A DNA stretch of 64,000 nucleotides from contig CAYLHU010000001.1 of NCBI GenBank assembly GCA_964383715.1, positions 1 to 64,000 on the forward strand. The letters run 5' to 3'. This document shows, piece after piece, positions 33,041 through 40,814 of this stretch (positions are counted from its first letter, which is position 1; every line of letters begins with the position of its first letter). The position numbers and the translations under genes were made by a program. Origin of the DNA: CAYLHU01 sp964383715. GTDB lineage: Bacteria > Patescibacteriota > Minisyncoccia > Minisyncoccales > CG1-02-41-26. The notes below the pieces were generated by a model. That model made no database searches. It was not told the DNA's origin and saw only the letters and a program-made list of their open reading frames with translations.

Positions 33041-33373
33041 TTAAAATGCTAATGCCGGAGAAAAAGCGCCTGTGTGGTATCCAAAATGGTATACTTGTTT
33101 TTCAGAAGGTATTTTTTTATGTTCTTGTAATGCTTTCCAGAGTTTTTCATATTCCCCATCTGGTTTCTGATTTAAGGCAAAAGGTCGCATCTTATATTTG
33201 CGCGCCGTTTCTATATAGCCCTTTATAGCTTGGTCTAAAGAGGCCATTACTGCTAATGGGTCTTGTCCTTCTTCAATAAGATTAAATTCTAATGCCACGC
33301 CATACCAAGTGCCAGCTTCTTTGAATATAATACAACGAACAGAACCCTTATTGAAAGTATTCTTGTATCTCAT
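33041..33373 (-). CDS. hicB: HicB-type antitoxin
   Basis: A protein of 110 residues with the partial RNase-H-like HicB fold. Strand-strand segments CIIFKEAGTWYGVALEFNLI and EEGQDPLAVMASLDQAI match the family (the latter is the usual G-x-T-x-x-E-A helix position). The C-terminal part is unusual and carries no obvious HTH. It lies 5 bp upstream of hicA. It belongs to the group of accessory modules bounded by the terminator-promoter repeats at 32697 and 33455. Confidence 0.75.
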   Translation of the reverse strand: MRYKNTFNKGSVRCIIFKEAGTWYGVALEFNLIEEGQDPLAVMASLDQAIKGYIETARKYKMRPFALNQKPDGEYEKLWKALQEHKKIPSEKQVYHFGYHTGAFSPALAF

Positions 33374-33454
33374 ATTTTTATTATATACTTAACACCAAAA
33401 AAAACAATATACATATTATGATTTTTTTATCTCAATTATTAATTTTTATGTGAA

Positions 33455-33606
33455 ATAGTTAAATATTATATTCATTAACCCTCTATTTTTATTATAACCC
33501 TATTCCCCAAAATCCCAAAAGAAAAAAACAACAGGGGCTAACCCTGTTGTTTTTTAATAGTTTGAGTATAGGACGGTGTTGGGACTTGTTTGGAAAATAA
33601 TTAGAG
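33455..33606 (-). repeat. Terminator-promoter repeat, copy 3
   Basis: About 152 bp, nearly identical to copy 1 over its full length, including the stretch beyond the terminator. The hairpin stem has changed on both arms (AACAACAGGGG/CCCTGTTGTT). TTGGGA-N16-TATAAT lies at 33518-33513 / 33496-33491, about 120 bp upstream of the hicB start. A more diverged relative is recognisable near 34885-34960. Confidence 0.8.
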
Positions 33607-33614
33607 ATTTTCAA

Positions 33615-34076
33615 CTATTTCTTTTTAGTTTTGACAATCGGAGCTGTTTTCGTTGCTTTCTTGATTTTTTCTTTTACAACCAAAGGTTTAGTGTTTGCTA
33701 TATTCTCTATTGCCCTAATAAGTAAATCCATTTTCCCATTCAATATTTCTAACTGTCTTTTCACTTCATCATTATTCCCCCTGCTAATGTCGCTTCTATT
33801 ACTTCCAAAGTCCGGCTTAGTTGGGGCTCTATAGTTACTAGAATCTCTTTGAGAGGATCTATCCCCGCCTCGATTGTTCCCAATTTCTTTTTTGTTTCCA
33901 AAACAAGCACTACAATACACTGGCTTATCGCCAGTTGGTCTAAAAGGGACTTCGCATGATTCTCCACATTTATCACAGGTCGCTTGATGCATAGTGACTG
34001 GGCCACGGTCTCTTCCTCCACCAAATCCACCTCGTCCACCGAAACGCCCTCCACTATCTTTTCTAAAATTTCCCAT
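33615..34076 (-). CDS. Zinc-ribbon (CxxC-x17-CxxC) protein with RGG-type N-terminus
   Basis: A protein of 153 residues. Residues 8-27 are Gly/Arg-rich (GGRFGGRGGFGGGRDRG). A compact zinc ribbon (CDKCGESCEVPF...YCSACF) with two CxxC pairs about 17 residues apart follows. Next come a disordered Ser/Arg/Asn-rich linker, a short coiled coil (EVKRQLEILNGKMDLLIRAI) and a Lys-rich tail. The ribbon type is abundant in CPR and related bacteria and is thought to bind nucleic acid, as the RGG segment and basic tail also suggest. It has its own promoter (34187-34214). Confidence 0.85.
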   Translation of the reverse strand: MGNFRKDSGGRFGGRGGFGGGRDRGPVTMHQATCDKCGESCEVPFRPTGDKPVYCSACFGNKKEIGNNRGGDRSSQRDSSNYRAPTKPDFGSNRSDISRGNNDEVKRQLEILNGKMDLLIRAIENIANTKPLVVKEKIKKATKTAPIVKTKKK

Positions 34077-34186
34077 ATATTTATTTTAGTTGTTATTACG
34101 ATGATGATGAATTAAATATACATCATCTTAATCTTAGTTATTATTCCTTCGACATTACGAATTCTAATTTTTCTCTTAATAATTAA

Positions 34187-34214
34187 ATAATAGCAGAAAA
34201 TATATTATTGTCAA
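34187..34214 (-). promoter_or_regulatory. Promoter of the zinc-ribbon gene
   Basis: TTGACA (34214-34209) and TATTAT (34192-34187) on the minus strand with a 16-bp spacer. The transcript would have a leader of about 105 nt. Confidence 0.6.
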
Positions 34215-34271
34215 CCCTTAATCAATATTGTTGCAGGTCGTGGACGATGTTAGAACCTGATTAGTAGGAAT

Positions 34272-34652
34272 TTATGCTAATTTTTTAATTTTTTCTATTG
34301 TAATAAGGACTGCCCCCTTTGGATTTTCTTTTTTATTCTCTGGCAGATTATTTACGAATTCTCTCCATTTACCAGAAGTTAAATATTCAGCTTTACCTTT
34401 TAGCTCATAACCCTCACAATCTTCTTCATTTTCCCAATTCCTACTCCAAACAGCTAAGGCAACATTATTATTTCGTTCAATATTTTTAAGCGTTTCTGTA
34501 ATACATATAACTGACAAGATGATTTGATTATCAGAAACAACTTTGGGATAACCGAGGGCGATACAATGAGGATTACTATTCTCATCAGTTGTTGCGACTG
34601 CTAAAGCATTCTCCTCAATTAGTTTTTTGATTTCAGGGATTATTTTATTCAT
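34272..34652 (-). CDS. Pyridoxamine 5'-phosphate oxidase-like (FMN-binding split barrel) protein
   Basis: A protein of 126 residues with the split-barrel pattern of small PNPOx-like proteins. It has ALAVATTDENSNPHCIALGY at the N-terminus, then the strand-helix SVICITETLKNIERNNNVAL, and the barrel strand CEGYELKGKAEYLTSGKW. Members bind FMN or F420 and act as small oxidoreductases; the substrate is unknown here. It stands alone among small accessory genes. Confidence 0.82.
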   Translation of the reverse strand: MNKIIPEIKKLIEENALAVATTDENSNPHCIALGYPKVVSDNQIILSVICITETLKNIERNNNVALAVWSRNWENEEDCEGYELKGKAEYLTSGKWREFVNNLPENKKENPKGAVLITIEKIKKLA

Positions 34653-34668
34653 AAATTTTTATTTAGTT

Positions 34669-34872
34669 TTATTTTTTTAACCTTTTCAATAAATAAAGAA
34701 TTAAAGTCGCTGATAAGAAATAAAACAATTCTCCAACTAAAAATGTATTAATCCCTAATCCATTCAAATAGGGATATTGAAGCTTTGATATTTTATGCAT
34801 TCCTTGAATTGCCCAAATTACCGTCCCGATTTCAGCAACAGTAAATAAAATTTTCTTAATTTTTTCTTTCAT
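34669..34872 (-). CDS. Small membrane protein, 67 aa
   Basis: A hydrophobic protein starting MKEKIKKILFTVAEIGTVIW, with two predicted membrane helices (about residues 8-25 and 42-60) and a basic C-terminus (LLKRLKK). The ATG at 34872 is favoured because the longer frame would run through repeat sequence. It is of a general CPR type but not a named family. The 89-aa protein at 63391 begins in a similar way (MREKIKKFIKQYLG) and may be distantly related. Confidence 0.6.
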   Translation of the reverse strand: MKEKIKKILFTVAEIGTVIWAIQGMHKISKLQYPYLNGLGINTFLVGELFYFLSATLILYLLKRLKK

Positions 34873-34972
34873 AAATACTATTTTATCTACTTTCAGTATA
34901 ATCCTATTTTTCGAAGAATCCAAACAAAAAATCGCTTGAATAAAAAAACGATTTGTATTTGTTGCGGAGCTT

Positions 34973-35131
34973 GGATTCAGACACCGAGTTTTTGCGAAGC
35001 AACTCAAAGAGATAAATCTCTTTTCTACTTTGCACTTTTGCTTCGCAAAAGTTTAAGTAAGTGAAGGTAAAGATGAATGCGGAGCATTCATCGCCCTTCG
35101 GGCTTTGTTCAAGATGAATGCTTGCTATTCC
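34973..35131. repeat. Palindromic repeat cluster beside tRNA-Gln
   Basis: A non-coding cluster with CTTTTGCTTCGCAAAAG, the GATGA-ATG-CGGAG-CAT-TCATC hairpin (35072-35092) and GCCCTTCGGGC. The last two elements are shared with the block upstream of rsmH at 49246-49325. Confidence 0.8.
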
Positions 35132-35151
35132 GTAGCCTTGGCGAAGGATAG

Positions 35152-35222
35152 TTGCGGGGCTAGGACTCGAACCTAGATAGACAGCTCCAAGGGCTGTTGT
35201 CCTACCGTTAGACGACCCCGCA
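35152..35222 (-). tRNA. tRNA-Gln (anticodon TTG)
   Basis: Cloverleaf read on the minus strand: acceptor TGCGGGG/CCCCGCA, D arm GTCT...GGAC, anticodon stem ACAGC/GCTGT with loop CCTTGGA (anticodon TTG), T arm CTAGG-TTCGAGT-CCTAG and discriminator A. The D-loop is short. CCA is not encoded. It is surrounded on both sides by palindromic repeats. Confidence 0.95.
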
Positions 35223-35246
35223 TTAGGAAGTGAATAAGTGGATAAG

Positions 35247-35456
35247 TGGGGGCGATGAAGGAGTACCTTCATCTTGACTCGCTCACTTCGTGGGCTCGTA
35301 AGTGAACAAGTGGGTAAGTGGGTAAGTGAAGGCGATGAATACTCCGCATTCATCTTGACCCGCCCACTTCGTGGGCTCACGGGCGATGAATGTTTCGCAT
35401 TCATCTTGACTCAACCCTTTGGGTTTCGTAAGTGAACAAGTGAGCACTTGAGCACT
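35247..35456. repeat. Palindromic repeat cluster downstream of dnaX
   Basis: Three GATGA hairpins: GATGA-AGG-AGTA-CCT-TCATC (35254-35273), an imperfect ATA/CAT version (35334-35354) and GATGA-ATG-TTTCG-CAT-TCATC (35385-35405). They are separated by a GCTCACTTCGTGGGCTCG-type hairpin and by AAGTG-rich short repeats (TAAGTGGGTAAGTG). It lies between tRNA-Gln and dnaX. Confidence 0.85.
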
Positions 35457-35460
35457 TAAA

Positions 35461-36576
35461 TTACTTAAGCACTTCCTCTCCGCAGATTTCTATCACGGCT
35501 AATTCTAAGGGTAATTGAGGAATGGCGGCATATTTTGTTTTTTGATTGGCCAAGCTAAGTTTCTCCAAAATTTCTCGGACTTCTATTTCCGAAAACTTGC
35601 CGAATAAATCAATAAGATATTTTCTTTCTTCAGCGCTTAAAGTCAAAGAAAATTGGTCTTTAAATTCAGGAGCTATCCGAAGGACAAGAACTTCCCTAAA
35701 ATAATAAACTAAGGTTCTACTAAACTCCTCAAGGTCAACACCTTGAATTATGAGATTATTGAGAAATTCTATGGTTTCTTTAACTTTCTTTTTGGCTAAA
35801 TATTCTAAAAATTGAAAAATTGTTTTTTTATTCGCCAATCCGGTTAATTGTTCAACTAAATCTTTTTTGACTACCCTATCTTCCCCGGAAAAACTGATTA
35901 TTTGGTCAAGCAGGGTTTCGGCGTCTCGCATTGAACCGCCGGAAGAAAAAGCGATTAAGTTTAGAGCTTCGGGCTCAAACTTCACCTTCTCTTTTTCCAA
36001 GACCCTTTCTAATTTACCAACAATCTCTTCAGGTTTCAGTCGGCGAAAATCAAATCTTTGACAACGGGAAATAACAGTCGCTATCATTTTTTGAGGTTCG
36101 GTGGTGGCAAAAATAAAAATGGCATGAGAAGGCGGTTCCTCTAATGTTTTTAAGAGAGCATTATTAGCCGATTTGGATAATTGATGGCATTCGTCAATTA
36201 TAAAGACCTTATATTTTGATTTCACGGGCAAAAAACCAATCCCCTCCTTTAGGTCCCTAATGTCGTCTACGCCGGTATTTGTTCCGGCATCTATTTCAAT
36301 TAAATCCATCGCGTTACCTCGATTAATTTCCGAACAGGAAGAACATTCATTACAGGGTTCATATTCTCCCTTTTTCCGATTCTGGCAATTTGCGGACTTA
36401 GCCAAAAGCCGGGAAATTGTTGTTTTCCCCGAACCCTTTGGCCCAGCAAAAAGATAGGCGTGGGAAATATCGTCTAAGGAAACGGCATTGGTCAATGTTC
36501 TGACAATATGCTCCTGCCCTATTACCTCTTTGAAGAATTTTGGGCGGTATTTTCTGTAAAGCGCTAAGTTTTTCAT
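35461..36576 (-). CDS. dnaX: DNA polymerase III subunit gamma/tau (short)
   Basis: A clamp-loader ATPase of 371 residues. The start MKNLALYRKYRPKFFKEVIG is the family N-terminus and places the ATG at 36576. Walker A is FAGPKGSGKTTISRLLAK. A zinc module (CQNRKKGEYEPCNECSSC) follows, then the DEAD-like FIIDECHQLSKSANNALL and sensor region ATTEPQKMIATVISRCQ. It ends after domain III with no tau-type C-terminal domain, so a gamma-like form is made directly. An unassigned small RNA with its own promoter lies just upstream (36694-36832). Confidence 0.93.
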   Translation of the reverse strand: MKNLALYRKYRPKFFKEVIGQEHIVRTLTNAVSLDDISHAYLFAGPKGSGKTTISRLLAKSANCQNRKKGEYEPCNECSSCSEINRGNAMDLIEIDAGTNTGVDDIRDLKEGIGFLPVKSKYKVFIIDECHQLSKSANNALLKTLEEPPSHAIFIFATTEPQKMIATVISRCQRFDFRRLKPEEIVGKLERVLEKEKVKFEPEALNLIAFSSGGSMRDAETLLDQIISFSGEDRVVKKDLVEQLTGLANKKTIFQFLEYLAKKKVKETIEFLNNLIIQGVDLEEFSRTLVYYFREVLVLRIAPEFKDQFSLTLSAEERKYLIDLFGKFSEIEVREILEKLSLANQKTKYAAIPQLPLELAVIEICGEEVLK

Positions 36577-36693
36577 TGGCTTGATTTTATCATAGATTAT
36601 TCCAATCTTCAACGATTATCAATCAGGGCTGAAATAATTGGCAATCCATTGCTATTTTATAGATAAAATTTTCATAGGCCTGTCCTTTGTAAA

Positions 36694-36832
36694 TTAAAAA
36701 AGGAGCTTAGCTCCTTAAAAATTAAAGTAAAGAAAAAGAGAGGAAGAGATACGGCGAAGCGATGAGCTGGCTGATTCTTGTCTTCCTCCCTTATAACTCC
36801 CATGATGGGAGTATGGAACCAGAGGCGAAACC
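36694..36832 (-). ncRNA. Unassigned ~140-nt structured RNA with own promoter and terminator
   Basis: No protein-coding potential is seen, but the segment has a full transcription unit on the minus strand: an exact-consensus promoter (36839-36866) and an intrinsic terminator (AAGGAGCT/AGCTCCTT, 36700-36716, then a T run). Inside are a hairpin ACTCCCA-TCA-TGGGAGT and a 10-bp stem GGGAGGAAGA/TCTTCCTCTC (one wobble) closing a loop of about 30 nt. Its position next to dnaX recalls SRP RNA in Firmicutes, but the SRP core (CCGGAAGG...AGCAGCC) is not present. I cannot match it to a known class. Confidence 0.6.
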
Positions 36833-36838
36833 ACTATC

Positions 36839-36866
36839 ATTATAATCTTATCATAAAACTTGTCAA
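36839..36866 (-). promoter_or_regulatory. Exact-consensus promoter of the 36.7-kb ncRNA
   Basis: TTGACA (36866-36861) and TATAAT (36844-36839) on the minus strand with a 16-bp spacer. Confidence 0.8.
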
Positions 36867-36873
36867 GGTCTAA

Positions 36874-36900
36874 AAATGACGGGGTCAGACCCCGTCATTT
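36874..36900. terminator. 27-bp palindrome with GGTCAGACC apex
   Basis: AAATGACGG-GGTCAGACC-CCGTCATTT is a perfect inverted repeat between the ncRNA promoter and cysS. It belongs to the conserved-apex hairpin family. No gene ends here, so it may be an insulator rather than a terminator. Confidence 0.6.
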
Positions 36901-36955
36901 ATTTTGAAAAAGTCCAGTTGTTGAAAACTTAAACAGATTGGGTTAAGATGGGTTA

Positions 36956-38398
36956 ATGTTGAAGATATACAATAGTTTGAGCCGTCGGGAAGAGGTCTTT
37001 CAGCCGAGAAAAGACAAAAAAGTCCAGATTTTTGTTTGCGGTCCGACGGTCTATGATTTTTCCCATTTAGGACACGCCCGAACTTATATTTTTTACGACA
37101 ATTTCGTTAATTATTTGAAATATCAGGGGTATAAAGTTGTTTATATTCAGAATATCACCGACATTGACGATAAAATTATTCAACGAGCCAAAACGGAGAA
37201 AAAAGATTGGCGGGACATTGCCAGAAAATACGAGAAAGGATATTTGAAAGATATGAAAGCGTTGAAAATTGAAAATGTCTCCAAATACGCCCGGGCGACT
37301 GAAAATATTAAAGAAATTAAGAGCCAAGTTAAACGGCTTTTAGAAAAAGGGGTTGCTTACCAAACCAAAGACGGCATTTATTACGATATTAAAAAGTTTT
37401 CCGATTACGGAAAATTATCTCGAAGAACCGTTGAACAGGCGGAAGACGCCGTCTCTCGGGTAGATATGGCCGAAGGGAAAAGAAATAAAGGGGATTTTTG
37501 CCTTTGGAAATATACCAATAACCTAAACTCGTTCACGGCTCACTCTATAAGAAAAGGCAGATACGAATATGAACCTGCTTGGCAGAGTCCTTGGGGGTGG
37601 GGACGGCCGGGCTGGCATATTGAGGATACGGCTATTGCTGAAAAATATTTTGGATTTCAGTATGATATTCACGGCGGAGCCAGAGAGCTGATATTCCCCC
37701 ACCACGAAGCCGAGATTGCCCAAATGGAAGCTCTTTCTGGGAAAAAACCGATGGTTAGATATTGGGTCCATAGCGGACTTTTAACGGTTGACGGGCAAAA
37801 GATGGCGAAGTCGTTGGGAAATTTTAAAACTATCGGGGATTTTCTCAAAAAACATAGTCCTTGGGTTTTAAGATTTATCACTTTTTCTTCCCGTTATAAC
37901 TCCCCTCTTGATTATTCGGAAAAAACAGCCGAGGAAGCCGAAGAAAACTTAAAAAAAATAAAAGAGTTTTTAATTCGCCTAAGGGGAGTAAGAAATAAAA
38001 TTAAAAAAGAGAACAGAGGTTTTATCGTTTCTTTTGAGAAAAAGGTTTTTGAGGGGTTAGAAAACGATTTTAATACTCCTTGGGTCAAGGCCCTTATTTT
38101 CAGTTTTATTTCCGAAACAAACAGGAAAATAGACCAAAACAACATCTCTCGTAAAGAGTCACAAGAAATAATCAAAGTATTCAGGAATATAAACAAAATT
38201 TTCAAATTATTAGATTTTCGAGAAATTAAAAAAGAAGAAAAATTGCCCAAAGGAGTGAAAAAATTAGTTCAGTTGCGAGAAAAATATCGGAAACAAAAAA
38301 AATGGCAAAAAGCCGATGAAATCCGGGAGGAAATTGGAAAACTCGGTTATAAAATTGATGATACCGAAGCAAAACCGAAAGTGAGCGAATGTAAATAA
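36956..38398 (+). CDS. cysS: Cysteinyl-tRNA synthetase with altered zinc site
   Basis: A class I synthetase of 480 residues. The N-terminal FVCGPTVYDFSHLGHARTYI carries Cys28 of the zinc site and the HIGH-like motif. The signature loop is GQKMAKSLGNFKTI (KMAKS instead of KMSKS). The motif that normally reads WHIECSAM, whose Cys is a zinc ligand, is WHIEDTAI here, with Asp224 in place of Cys. HHEAEIAQ, with the remaining His and Glu ligands, is kept. The protein is otherwise full length with its C-terminal helical domain. It is divergent from the ncRNA/dnaX transcript. Confidence 0.95.
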   Translation: MLKIYNSLSRREEVFQPRKDKKVQIFVCGPTVYDFSHLGHARTYIFYDNFVNYLKYQGYKVVYIQNITDIDDKIIQRAKTEKKDWRDIARKYEKGYLKDMKALKIENVSKYARATENIKEIKSQVKRLLEKGVAYQTKDGIYYDIKKFSDYGKLSRRTVEQAEDAVSRVDMAEGKRNKGDFCLWKYTNNLNSFTAHSIRKGRYEYEPAWQSPWGWGRPGWHIEDTAIAEKYFGFQYDIHGGARELIFPHHEAEIAQMEALSGKKPMVRYWVHSGLLTVDGQKMAKSLGNFKTIGDFLKKHSPWVLRFITFSSRYNSPLDYSEKTAEEAEENLKKIKEFLIRLRGVRNKIKKENRGFIVSFEKKVFEGLENDFNTPWVKALIFSFISETNRKIDQNNISRKESQEIIKVFRNINKIFKLLDFREIKKEEKLPKGVKKLVQLREKYRKQKKWQKADEIREEIGKLGYKIDDTEAKPKVSECK

Positions 38399-38461
38399 CC
38401 AAAAAATTGGCTTTGAGCAGGAACTTGTAAAATCGCAATAAAAAGCTATAATAAAATCCAT

Positions 38462-39835
38462 ATGACAGCCAACAACTCTAATGACTTTAGCCAATTGACG
38501 AATAAAATTCCTCCTCAAAACATTGATGCCGAAAAGTGTCTTTTAGGGGCTTTGATGATTGACGCTAAAGCCATCTTAAAAGTAGTTGATTTTTTAAATC
38601 CGGAGGATTTTTATAAACAATCCCATCAGAAAATCTATCAATCAATAATAGACCTTTTTTCCAAAAGAGAAGCGGTTGATATTTTGAGCTTGTCCAATAG
38701 ATTAAAAGAAAAAAAAGAAATTGAAGATATCGGAGGAGCGGCTTATTTGAGCTCTTTAGTCAATCTTGTTCCTACAGCCAGTCATATTTTAGAATATGCC
38801 AAGATAGTTCAGCAAAAAAGGGTTTTAAGAAATCTAATTTCGGTGAGCCAAGACATAGACCAAATGGGTTATGACGAAGAAGAAGATGTCGATATTCTCT
38901 TAGACCGAGCCGAAAAAAAAGTTTTTAGCATCGCCCAAAAGTCCTTAAGCCAGAAATTTATTTTAGTGAAAGACATTTTAGAGGACACATTCAAAAGAAT
39001 TGACGAACTTTCTAAGCACCATGGAGAATTAAGAGGAGTTCCGACCGGGTTTAACGATTTGGATAATATTTTGGCCGGTCTCCAAAAATCTGACTTGATA
39101 GTTTTAGCCGCCCGCCCCAGTATTGGAAAATCGGCTTTGGCGATTGATATTGCCCGTAATGTTGCTTGTAATTATAAGATACCGGTGGGGATTTTTAGCC
39201 TAGAGATGTCCAGAGACCAAATTATTGACAGATTAATCGCTTCTCAATCAGATGTTGACTTGTGGAAACTAAGGACTGGCCGTCTTTCCGACCAGGGGGA
39301 AAATAACGATTTTCAAAGAATCCAACAGGCGATGGGGGTTTTATCAGAAGCGCCAATTTATATTGATGACGCGGCTGGAACAGATATACTCCAAATGAGA
39401 GCTATGGCCCGAAGATTACAGATGGACAAAGGATTAGGCCTTTTAATTGTGGATTATTTACAATTAATGGATTCAAGGAATTCAAATTTCAGTATGGTTC
39501 AGCAAGTGACTGAAAACTCAAAGGCCTTGAAAGGGTTGGCGAAGGAACTCAATGTCCCAGTTTTAGTTCTTTCTCAATTATCAAGAGCGGTGGAACAGAG
39601 AATCCCCCAAATACCAAGATTGGCTGACCTTCGCGAATCGGGAGCAATTGAACAGGATAGCGATGTGGTTTTGTTTATATATAGAGAAGACCGTTATAAA
39701 CCGGAAACGGACAGAAAACATATTGCCGATATTATAATTGCCAAACACCGCAATGGCCCTATCGGGAAAGTTGAACTTTATTTTGACGAACCCCGGGTGA
39801 GTTTCCGAAACTTAGAAAAGGGTTATCAGGACTAA
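38462..39835 (+). CDS. dnaB: Replicative DNA helicase
   Basis: A hexameric replicative helicase of 457 residues. The N-terminal domain begins IPPQNIDAEKCLLGALMIDA. After a linker, the RecA-like domain has Walker A LAARPSIGKSALAIDIARN, the B motif GLLIVDYLQLMDS, LSQLSRAVEQR and DLRESGAIEQDSDVVLFIYR. There is no intein. It follows cysS by 63 bp on the same strand and is terminated by the hairpin at 39860-39892. With dnaX and rmuC it makes this a replication/repair-rich stretch. Confidence 0.96.
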   Translation: MTANNSNDFSQLTNKIPPQNIDAEKCLLGALMIDAKAILKVVDFLNPEDFYKQSHQKIYQSIIDLFSKREAVDILSLSNRLKEKKEIEDIGGAAYLSSLVNLVPTASHILEYAKIVQQKRVLRNLISVSQDIDQMGYDEEEDVDILLDRAEKKVFSIAQKSLSQKFILVKDILEDTFKRIDELSKHHGELRGVPTGFNDLDNILAGLQKSDLIVLAARPSIGKSALAIDIARNVACNYKIPVGIFSLEMSRDQIIDRLIASQSDVDLWKLRTGRLSDQGENNDFQRIQQAMGVLSEAPIYIDDAAGTDILQMRAMARRLQMDKGLGLLIVDYLQLMDSRNSNFSMVQQVTENSKALKGLAKELNVPVLVLSQLSRAVEQRIPQIPRLADLRESGAIEQDSDVVLFIYREDRYKPETDRKHIADIIIAKHRNGPIGKVELYFDEPRVSFRNLEKGYQD

Positions 39836-39859
39836 AAAATTTTATATTTTCAATCTATC

Positions 39860-39892
39860 AAAAAACAGGTGGCGATTGCCATCTGTTTTTTT
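39860..39892. terminator. Bidirectional terminator after dnaB
   Basis: AAAAACAGGTGGC and GCCATCTGTTTTT form a stem with one G-T pair. It lies between dnaB and the convergent TA pair. Confidence 0.85.
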
Positions 39893-39939
39893 GTTATTTC
39901 TCCGAGAAGATTTTTCAATTAGTACTTCTTGTCTTTAGA

Positions 39940-40188
39940 TTATTTATAATGGTTATTTATATCAATTATTTCTATTGTGTTTTTTCTGCGAAAAATAAAA
40001 ATAGCTCGATATTTTCCATTAATCCTGAAACTCCAAATTCGCATTTTTCTCGGTTCAAGGAGCTCTATTTGTAAACTTGAGTAGAAAGGATTCTTTTCGA
40101 AAAATTTTTCTTGTTTTTCAAATTTTGCTTCAAGTTTGTGTTTCTTGAGATATTCCCTAATTCCTGAATGGAGAGGAAGGATTTTCAT
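39940..40188 (-). CDS. RelE/ParE-family toxin-like protein
   Basis: A protein of 82 residues with the RelE/YafQ-like pattern: basic helices (IREYLKKHKLEAKFEKQEKF), then the strand-rich core FYSSLQIELLEPRKMRIWSF and RINGKYRAIFIFRRKNTIEI, ending with DINNHYK, where the C-terminal His/Tyr fits the active-site end. Its ATG overlaps the stop of the upstream 74-aa gene by one base (TAATG). Together they form a toxin-antitoxin pair in which the antitoxin comes first. Confidence 0.8.
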   Translation of the reverse strand: MKILPLHSGIREYLKKHKLEAKFEKQEKFFEKNPFYSSLQIELLEPRKMRIWSFRINGKYRAIFIFRRKNTIEIIDINNHYK

Positions 40189-40412
40189 TATTTTTTAAAA
40201 TAAGAAGAGTTTTTTAAACCGTATTCTAAACTCTTAAGAAATTTTTCATTATAGAGATTTGTTTTCTTAAACTCTTTAATTATTTTTTCTACATCACGGA
40301 TTAAAGGCGAAGCAAAAATATCTTCCTCCATTATTTGGCGAAGATACTCATAGCGAAAGGCCTTGTCAACTAATCTTTGGTATTCTTTTTTAGGAATAGT
40401 TATAGCGCTCAT
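40188..40412 (-). CDS. Antitoxin of the RelE/ParE-like pair
   Basis: A protein of 74 residues that starts MSAITIPKKEYQRLVDKA, the strand-helix start typical of small antitoxins (I-x-I-P-K-x-E-Y). A short helical C-terminus that would wrap the toxin follows. No separate HTH is seen. The one-base overlap with the toxin gene indicates translational coupling. The identification rests mainly on the pairing. Confidence 0.72.
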   Translation of the reverse strand: MSAITIPKKEYQRLVDKAFRYEYLRQIMEEDIFASPLIRDVEKIIKEFKKTNLYNEKFLKSLEYGLKNSSYFKK

Positions 40413-40429
40413 ATAATTTTATTATAATA

Positions 40430-40738
40430 TTATATTTTTGTTATTTCTATTTCAGTGTAAAGTTGACGGTGGCCCTTTTTCACTCGGTAACGTTTTTTAG
40501 CTTTATATTTAAGAATAGTTTTTTTATCTCCCTTCCCCTGTTCTAAAACCTTGGCTTTCACCTTTGCGTTTTTAATGAAAGGGTATCCTATTTTCAATTT
40601 CCCTTCTTTTTCAATCAATAAAACCTCCTCAAAGGAAACTTCTTCTCCTGCTTTTTTATTAATTTTTTCAATTTTAATTTTATCTTTCGGAGAAACTAAG
40701 TATTGTTTTCCCCCTGTTTTAATTATAGCTAAATTCAT
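40430..40738 (-). CDS. rplU: 50S ribosomal protein L21
   Basis: A protein of 102 residues with the L21 start MNLAIIKTGGKQYLVSPKDK and the C-terminal signature KYKAKKRYRVKKGHRQLYTE. The length is normal. rpmA (L27), its usual downstream partner, is not adjacent but lies at 8872. A TA pair follows instead. The sequence upstream is AT-rich and contains no obvious autoregulatory leader. Confidence 0.95.
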   Translation of the reverse strand: MNLAIIKTGGKQYLVSPKDKIKIEKINKKAGEEVSFEEVLLIEKEGKLKIGYPFIKNAKVKAKVLEQGKGDKKTILKYKAKKRYRVKKGHRQLYTEIEITKI

Positions 40739-40814
40739 AATTTTTAATTATTTTTTATTTTCTTATATTTTTTAGACCAATAATTTTCTTGCGTTATATT
40801 TTCTATGTTTTGAG

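Noticed and set aside
34904..35404. A 166-aa ORF on the minus strand
   Set aside because: It is translated repeat clusters plus the tRNA-Gln gene; the peptide is repetitive and not protein-like.
36694..36832. Identification of the ncRNA as SRP RNA (ffs)
   Set aside because: The location beside dnaX fits, but the conserved SRP core and tetraloop are not seen. Left as unassigned.
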